Shown one piece after another: positions 15,912 through 64,000 of a stretch of 64,000 nucleotides of DNA; the stretch's first letter is position 1, and each line of letters starts with the position of its first letter. The position numbers and the translations under genes were made by a program. Origin of the DNA: Piscicola geometra (Eukaryota; Annelida; Clitellata; Hirudinida; Piscicolidae); the NCBI GenBank assembly GCA_943735955.1, contig OX030970.1, positions 1,981,184 through 2,045,183 of the forward strand. The letters run 5' to 3'. Under the pieces are notes generated by a model that was not told the origin of the DNA, did no database searches, and worked only from the letters and a program-made list of their open reading frames with translations.

Positions 15912-17098
15912 TTTCTGACTTCAAAGTTTCTTAAAAAACAGATTTTCAGCGTTTCTAGCGAACAAAACAAATATTCCCAAGTTTTCAATCTTTGGTTAAA
16001 ATATTTTCCATTCGTTAAAAATTGAGTTTCTGTAATAAAACATTTTCTTTTTTCAATACTAAAAATATTTTGGGAGTTTTTTTGAAAACCTATCCTCAAA
16101 AAGAAAAAGAAAACCAAACTGGAATTATCTTTGAGCAGGTAATCAAAAATTGAAAAAAAAAAAAATAATGGAGAAAATACGGGAAATTTTTTGTTGTTGA
16201 AAGAATAAATAAAATGTTTAAAAGAACTAAAACGAGAAAAATACTTTTGAAAACTTACTCAATAAATAAGAATATGTTTTTCTAGCCTTCTAAGTAGTTA
16301 GGTGTGGAGTGATAGATCAATTATATGTGCGTGGGTATGTTATGACAGTGAGAAAAACTAAATCATGCTCACAAAAAGTATTTATTTCGGAGTTATTTCT
16401 TCTAAATAAATCCTAATGTACTAAAAAAATACACAACAAAGTTAAGTAGAAAGTGTACAAATTTTAAAATGCAAAAAGAAATTGTGAAAAATATTATTTA
16501 AAAAAAAAGAAACTTATATATTTTTTTACCGAGTAGAAACCAATAATACTAGTAATGAGAAACAAAGAAAACATTAAAGAAGAATAAAATATCAATAAAG
16601 TAGCAAAAGCGTTAAAAATGAACGCCAAATTAATACATAATTAATTTGATTGGCCATTACTCAGGTGGTTAAGTGCTTGTCTTTTTTATTTGTTGAGAAA
16701 AAAAATTTAAACATTAAACATATTTTTTTCTTAAATTTTTTTAGGAAAAAAGTCAAAGAATCTTGATGAATAGCGGGAAGCCGAATCGCAAACAGCTAAC
16801 ACAGCAAGACTTTTCAAAGAACTGAAAACTTGAGAAAAACTTAAATATTGGAAAAACCTATTAATGTATATTTTTTGAATATTTCTTTTAAAGAGTTTTT
16901 ATAAAAATAAAGAAAAATGATGTTTAATCATTAAACATTTTTTAAAAGGTGGTATAATGTAACAGAGAATGCATCATGCAGATCAGTGAAAAAAGTTTAG
17001 AGGATGAAAAAACAGAACAAAAGACACATTTACACACAAACATGCAGACATACAAAAAGACACACACACACACAAAAACATACACACAAACACACAAA

Positions 17099-17129
<31 letters not shown>

Positions 17130-17462
17130 CAAACGCGAATTTGGGATTGTCAATAAAAATGGATTTAAAAAACAGAAAAACTCAAAAAGTGAATAAAAAG
17201 TATTATTTTTTCATTTTCATGAAAAGTAAAAAAAATAAAAACAATAACCATAAAAATGCTGATGTCATACAAAGGGTAATGAAGGTAGCAATAAAAATAC
17301 AACAAAAAAGCCTTTATATGTCAACAATAAAAAACAATAAAATTTAAAAAAGAAAAATAACAGTTAGTTATAATAATAAAGTAATAATAATAAATTAGAA
17401 AAAGAAAAAAATGGCTAACGGTTCTCCAAACTAGCCAGAGACTTTAAAATAACAAGATCTGC

Positions 17463-17986
<524 letters not shown>

Positions 17987-18727
17987 TTAAGTGCATTTGA
18001 AAATTCGGATTTATTATCGAACTTACTACCAGTTATATACAATTAGGATAATTTAAAAATACGAAAAAAAAAAAATTAATAAATAAATAAAAATAGATAA
18101 CTTCATATCTATTTTAATAAACAATAATTCTATAAAATAGAAAATTGCAATCGACAAGTATATCAAAATTATTCAAGTAGAGTTCAGTTTTAGTTACTGT
18201 ATCGATTTGGCTCGGCATAACGGCTCACTATTATATGTCTTTTGCCATAAAAGAATGACGTGTATTATATCATATATCAGAATTTTAAATAAAGAGGGGA
18301 AAAAATCCTATAAAAAAAACTTTTTAAGAACTAGTTATTTAAAAAATAAAATTTTTAAAGTATTCATACACACAAAACAAGAATTGTACAATTATCAAGC
18401 TCCTAATATACGTACATATCACAGGATCATCTTATGTTTTTATATGAGCATGCATTTTGCTTTTTTTTCGGCATATACATATGGGAAAACTGGTATATAA
18501 AGGATTATTGGATTGTGTGGATTTGAAGAAGTCACAGCAGTACTGGTAGTGGATGAATGTCATGCACTGATTGATTCCTTGGTGTGGAAAAGTATTTTTA
18601 AATACATTTTGATTTTTAAACCGAGTATAGATTTAGAAGAATTGTTTTTTGTTATTTCTTTGTTTTATTAAAACGTTTCAAGAAAAAAACTCAAAGTTGA
18701 AAATAATAATGAAAATTAGGAATAAAA

Positions 18728-49464
<30,737 letters not shown>

Positions 49465-49735
49465 TTTTTTATTTTATTAGTTTTTATGGCTTTTTATTAT
49501 ATTTTTTATAATTATTATTTTTTCGAGTATCGGTTTATATTGAAGCAATTTAGTTTTTATTCAAGTCTTTGTCACCAATAATTTTTTTCATTTTTTTTCC
49601 GTTTTTGAAAAATTTAAACTGGTCACATACAAATGCTTATCTTAATTATGTTTTTGTTTATTTAATAGTTTTATTATTGCTCTTAGTTTTTAAATTTGAT
49701 TTATTTCCTTACTAATATTTTATTTTTCATTAATT

Positions 49736-49741
49736 AATAAA
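49736..49741 (+). terminator. Poly(A) signal AATAAA
   Basis: Canonical hexamer about 270 bases after the lectin/CUB stop codon. Confidence 0.35.
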
Positions 49742-51318
49742 ATAATTTCTAAAAAGCACTTGTTTAATTTTTTTTCTGACACACTTAAAGTCATTTTCAT
49801 CGAATTTTCAAGCTTTAAAAACTTTTATCAATTATTCAAAAATATTTTACCCATTTTTTTATCAGATAGAAAGTATTTAAGATTAGCTAACTTATTATGA
49901 TGAAATTATTTTTTCTAGTTTTAGTTTTTTTAATTTTTTTTATTAATCTGAGTTCCCCATTGATTTAAAGCTTGAAATAATTAAAAATTATTTTAGTTGC
50001 TTTTAAAATGGAAGTTTATTGACATTATTTTTTTCAAATATATATTTATAAATTAATAATTCTTGAGAATTTTTTATATGTATTTATTTATAAATTTTTA
50101 TTCATTAAAGTTCAAATTCAATAAAAATCGTTCAATGTGTCGAATTTCTTTTCAAAATTCGTTTCAAATGTGGGAAAACTTGAAGTAAAACATTTTTGCA
50201 TTTTATTATTATTTAAAATATAATTGAAAATTTATGATAATACCAGCAAAAATAACTTTTTTATTATTTTATTTAATATAATAATCCATCATATTTTAGT
50301 AATCATATCCATAACATTATTTAATAGCAATATACTTTAATTTTCATCCCAAACACACAGAAAAAAATCCCCAAAAATATTTGAAGTTTGATTCTAAAAT
50401 CTTCAAAAAGTTTTTTTGAATAGAGATATATTCACACTAAGCCAGGACCTTTGCTTTGAAAGGAAAAAGTAGAATAACGTAAATCAAAGTATATTAAAGA
50501 ATAGAAATTATTTATTAATTTTTTTTCTCCATAAATATATTTAATTTATTGTTTTATAACGTATTTCATTTGTGTTCAGGTTTATGTCGCTATAAAATCA
50601 TTTATTTAATTATAATATCTAAATATAAATTAATCTTATTCATTTTTATCCTAGAATAAAAAGGGACAATAAAATAAAAAATAATAATAATATAAAAATA
50701 TTTATTTACAAAAATAAACCATTTAATTTTTTTCCGCTATAAAGAATTTTCTGACAGTTTTTATCTTGACGTCCTTTGTCAGTCTTTTTTTCAAAAGCAT
50801 CATTACCATCATTGCTATCATCATCATCATCATCATCAGCATCATCACCACCACCATCATCATCATCATTCTAATCATCATCATCATCCTAATCATCATC
50901 ATCATCATTATCATGAGGATGATGTGGGATTGAATGGATGGACGGGTTCTCAGGATTCTTGGCGACAAGCTCTCTGACGCCTGTGCAGCGGTCTTTTCGG
51001 AACCTGAAGGGTCTTGTATAAACTTTTGATCATCACCATCACTCTACCATCATCATCATCACTCCACCATCATCATCATCACTCCACCATCATCATCATC
51101 ACTCCACCATCATCATCATCACTCCACCATCATCATCATCACTCCACCATCATCATCATTTACGTTTCAGGTGCAGTGAATTTCATCCCAGCAGCATGGT
51201 GAATTAGACCAAGAGGTCACGGCGCAAAAATGGTTTAAAGCCGCTGCTCTGAAATATCATTTGAACCCCATTCTCACCTTTATCACTCCAACACCATCAA
51301 ACTTTTCCTACTCTACTG

Positions 51319-51364
<46 letters not shown>

Positions 51365-52091
51365 TCTTGTCCTCGGCATCGCTATCAATCCCCTCGTCAT
51401 CTTCATCATCATCAAATAATCAGAAAATGTTATGTAGAAAAAGACATTGTTCTGTCAAAAAAGTGTTCAGTGGCTAGATAGTGTTCAGAGTTTTTTATGC
51501 AGGTTTTTGTTTTTTTAAACGTAAATGCATTTAAGATACTTAATATAAATGAAAAGTATATTTAAAGCTAATTCTTTTCAATTTTTCGTATTTTCAATGT
51601 GCTTTCAGGTAGATTTAGTTTCTTGAAGAATTTAAGGTTCGAAAATATTTTTGTGCCATGATTCTTACTACTTTTTAGTAAACTCTTTGAAATAACAAAG
51701 TTTTAAAATTCTATGAAATAATACTAATGACATTTTTGTTTTTATAACAAATACGTGTTAACTGATAAATACTTCAATAAAAATATGTCAAAATGAGTTT
51801 TAAATATTTTATAAAAATAAAAATTAAAAATGTATCTCACAGATTTGTTTAAATAGATAAGTTTTTTGATTATACAATTGAACTACTTTATAGGTATTAT
51901 GACAAAAAAGAAAAAAGAACTAGAGATTATGAAGAAATTAACTTTTTCAAAATGGGAAAAATATTCTTGAAAGAAACTATTGAATATTCATTGGTGGATA
52001 TATTATGAAAATTATTTAGCACGTATTATATATATTATAACACGCGATTAGTGTTTACCATATATACTACTTCATACACACACTATACTCA
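49742..52091. other. Intergenic between lectin/CUB gene and EPC
   Basis: A/T-rich with no supported exon. It contains (ATC)n (50806-50920), a 20-bp minisatellite ACTCCACC(ATC)4 (51034-51160), and (ATC)n at 51318-51364. Confidence 0.65.
51034..51160. repeat. 20-bp minisatellite ACTCCACC(ATC)4
   Basis: Six to seven near-identical 20-bp units upstream of EPC. Confidence 0.95.
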
Positions 52092-52148
52092 GCCAATGGT
52101 GCAAACGTATATCTATGTCCGCCATGTTGGACGATATAACGTATAAAA
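52092..52148 (+). promoter_or_regulatory. Putative EPC core promoter: CCAAT, YY1-like and TATA motifs
   Basis: GCCAAT at 52092-52097, CCGCCATGTTGG (YY1-like) at 52119-52130 and TATAAAA at 52142-52148, within 60 bases and about 190 bases before the EPC start codon. The spacing suits an initiation site around 52175. TATA-like words are frequent in A/T-rich DNA, so the CCAAT and YY1-like pair is the better evidence. Confidence 0.4.
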
Positions 52149-52336
52149 TTTGATTTAAAAATAACGTGTAATTCGATAAAATTTAACCACAAAATTAATT
52201 TTTTGTTTCATATATTAATTACTCGATGGATATCATGAATTGTTAGCCGACGAGAGCTTCTAAAAATCGAAATTTGTTTTGATTTTTGACGAATCCTATT
52301 CGAGGTTGATCCATTGTCGGATTAGGGGTGTTCAGC

Positions 52337-62601
<10,265 letters not shown>

Positions 62602-62797
62602 TTGGTGGACGAGTGATTGATTGACAGGCACTCCTCACCTCCTATTCGCTGGGCCTCCAATCGACTCCTCCCATCACCTTCTCCATCTTAAAAACAACTT
62701 TTTCCCCATTTTCCCCCATCCATTCTTCCTTTCTTCCCACTCACCCTTCCTCATTCATCTTTAGATAGACTACATTAATAGTGGTTCTGTGATATAT

Positions 62798-62803
62798 AAT
62801 AAA
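62798..62803 (+). terminator. EPC proximal poly(A) signal
   Basis: AATAAA about 200 bases after the EPC stop codon. Confidence 0.4.
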
Positions 62804-63510
62804 TACTAATTAGAATTTCTCTCCATCACTCTTTTACCCTTTTATCATCCTCATCATCATCATCATCATCCTAATAATCATAATCATCAATATACAGATA
62901 TGTAAATCAACAAAACAATTATCTTGATTTTTACTACTGTTATCATCCAATTACCATCATCAACATCATGATCACTATCGTCCAATTATCATCATCCCAA
63001 TTAGCACCCTCATTATCATCATAATCATTGATATTATTTTCTCTTATATCATCATCATCACCATCACCATCACCGAGTAGTTGAGTCTTTCCTGAAGCTT
63101 AGTTGCCATAGTGATGAAGTGTACATAGAACTGCGTACAAAACTAACCCATGGTCATGATAATGATGATGATGGTGGGGGTGGTTATGATAATGATGGCG
63201 GTAGTAGTGGTGATTAGGATGATGGTAATGGTGGTGGTGGTGAGGTTATGATGGTGGTAGTGGTGATTATGATGATGGTGGTGGTGATGATGATGACGTC
63301 ACGACCGATTTGTATAGCGCCATATTGATGTGTCGATGATGTCTTAGAGGTGTATATTGAGTGTTGCTTGTATGCTTTAGTGTATGCGTGATGTGCGTGG
63401 ATTTGTGTAAGTGTGTGTGTGTGTTTGGGTATATGAGCGGGTGGGTGTGTGTTAGTAGGTGGTTTGTGTGTTTATGTTTCTATGTATCTAAATGTCGATA
63501 AACTGTAGCT

Positions 63511-63516
63511 AATAAA
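63511..63516 (+). terminator. EPC distal poly(A) signal
   Basis: AATAAA in GCTAATAAAGATT, a less A/T-biased context than most, about 900 bases after the stop. Use of both sites would give two 3' UTR lengths. Confidence 0.35.
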
Positions 63517-64000
63517 GATTTTTAATTTTTTAAGTTATGATTATCAATATCATTACATTCTCTATTACTTCATTGATTACATGCAATTCTCTGTAAAGTT
63601 TTTACTTAACTTATTTTTACATTGAATAAATATATCTTTTAAGTATTCTTTTATTAGGGTTTGTACTACTATTACTACTGAATTGTACTTTGACTTCTCC
63701 ACATCAAGGAACGATTATTTTGACTAGATCGTTTGTCTAGCAATCATCTGAAAATATGGAAGTTGGAAAAACTTTTTTTTTACTTTTAAAAATATTGAAA
63801 AATTAAATACTAGAATAATAAGGGTATTATTGCAAAACTGATTTTATTATTAATTTTATTAAGGAGTTCAAAAAATCAACACTTTTTTCTGCTATTTTAT
63901 TTTCTATTCTTTCATTTCAGGCAGCTTTGTAAGATTTAATAAATACTGAAAAACAAAACAGTGATAATATTCTACTTTTTCACTTAATTTTCTGTTTTTA

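Larger units (their letters stand above)
62602..64000. other. EPC 3' UTR and downstream DNA
   Basis: Contains (ATC)n tracts (62850-63070), GAT/GGT repeats (63150-63295) and GT-rich DNA (63395-63470), with two poly(A) signals. No other gene is seen to the right edge. Confidence 0.55.

Noticed and set aside
16652..16685. tRNA-like piece (CAGGTGGTTAAGTGC)
   Set aside because: Only an A-box-like word; no B-box, arms or acceptor stem follow.

Overview
The window is nuclear DNA from an animal. It is very A/T-rich, carries spliced genes with GT-AG introns, and is unusually dense in microsatellites and minisatellites. The proteins are metazoan families: an enhancer-of-polycomb protein with the animal N- and C-termini, immunoglobulin domains, a SUEL-type lectin domain and a CUB domain. 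The long (CCATC)n, (GAT)n, (AC)n tracts and Asn/Ser/His/Gln runs inside proteins remind me of a spiralian such as a leech or another annelid, but that is a weak guess.

All supported genes lie on the + strand. (1) 20-3013: one 997-codon open frame of very low complexity, open to the left edge, probably the 3' part of a gene. (2) 8759-15813: a seven-exon secreted or membrane-bound protein with three Ig-like domains. (3) 18728-49464: a type I membrane protein with signal peptide, SUEL lectin domain, CUB domain, one transmembrane helix and a long cytoplasmic tail; at least seven exons with a 12-kb first intron. (4) 52337-62601: enhancer of polycomb (EPC), fifteen exons, 1484 residues, reconstructed from start to stop with every splice phase consistent. 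The gaps between genes 2, 3 and 4 are about 2.9 kb each and hold repeats and A/T-rich DNA.

Gene models were made by reading exons by eye: conserved family segments, open frame, GT/AG sites and phase. They were not checked against transcripts. Proteins 2, 3 and 4 share a feature: recognisable folded domains are split by long, locally repetitive Asn, Ser, Gln, His or Thr inserts, some of hundreds of residues.

The most interesting non-coding pattern is a polarity of the introns. Many begin with a G-rich or GT/GAT-rich tract just after the donor and end with a C-rich, G-poor, often AG-free tract just before the acceptor, so the two ends are partly complementary. The longest repeat is a 3.1-kb minisatellite of 22-23-bp C-rich units in intron 1 of the lectin/CUB gene. 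A tRNA-derived SINE with an (ATT)n tail lies in EPC intron 2.
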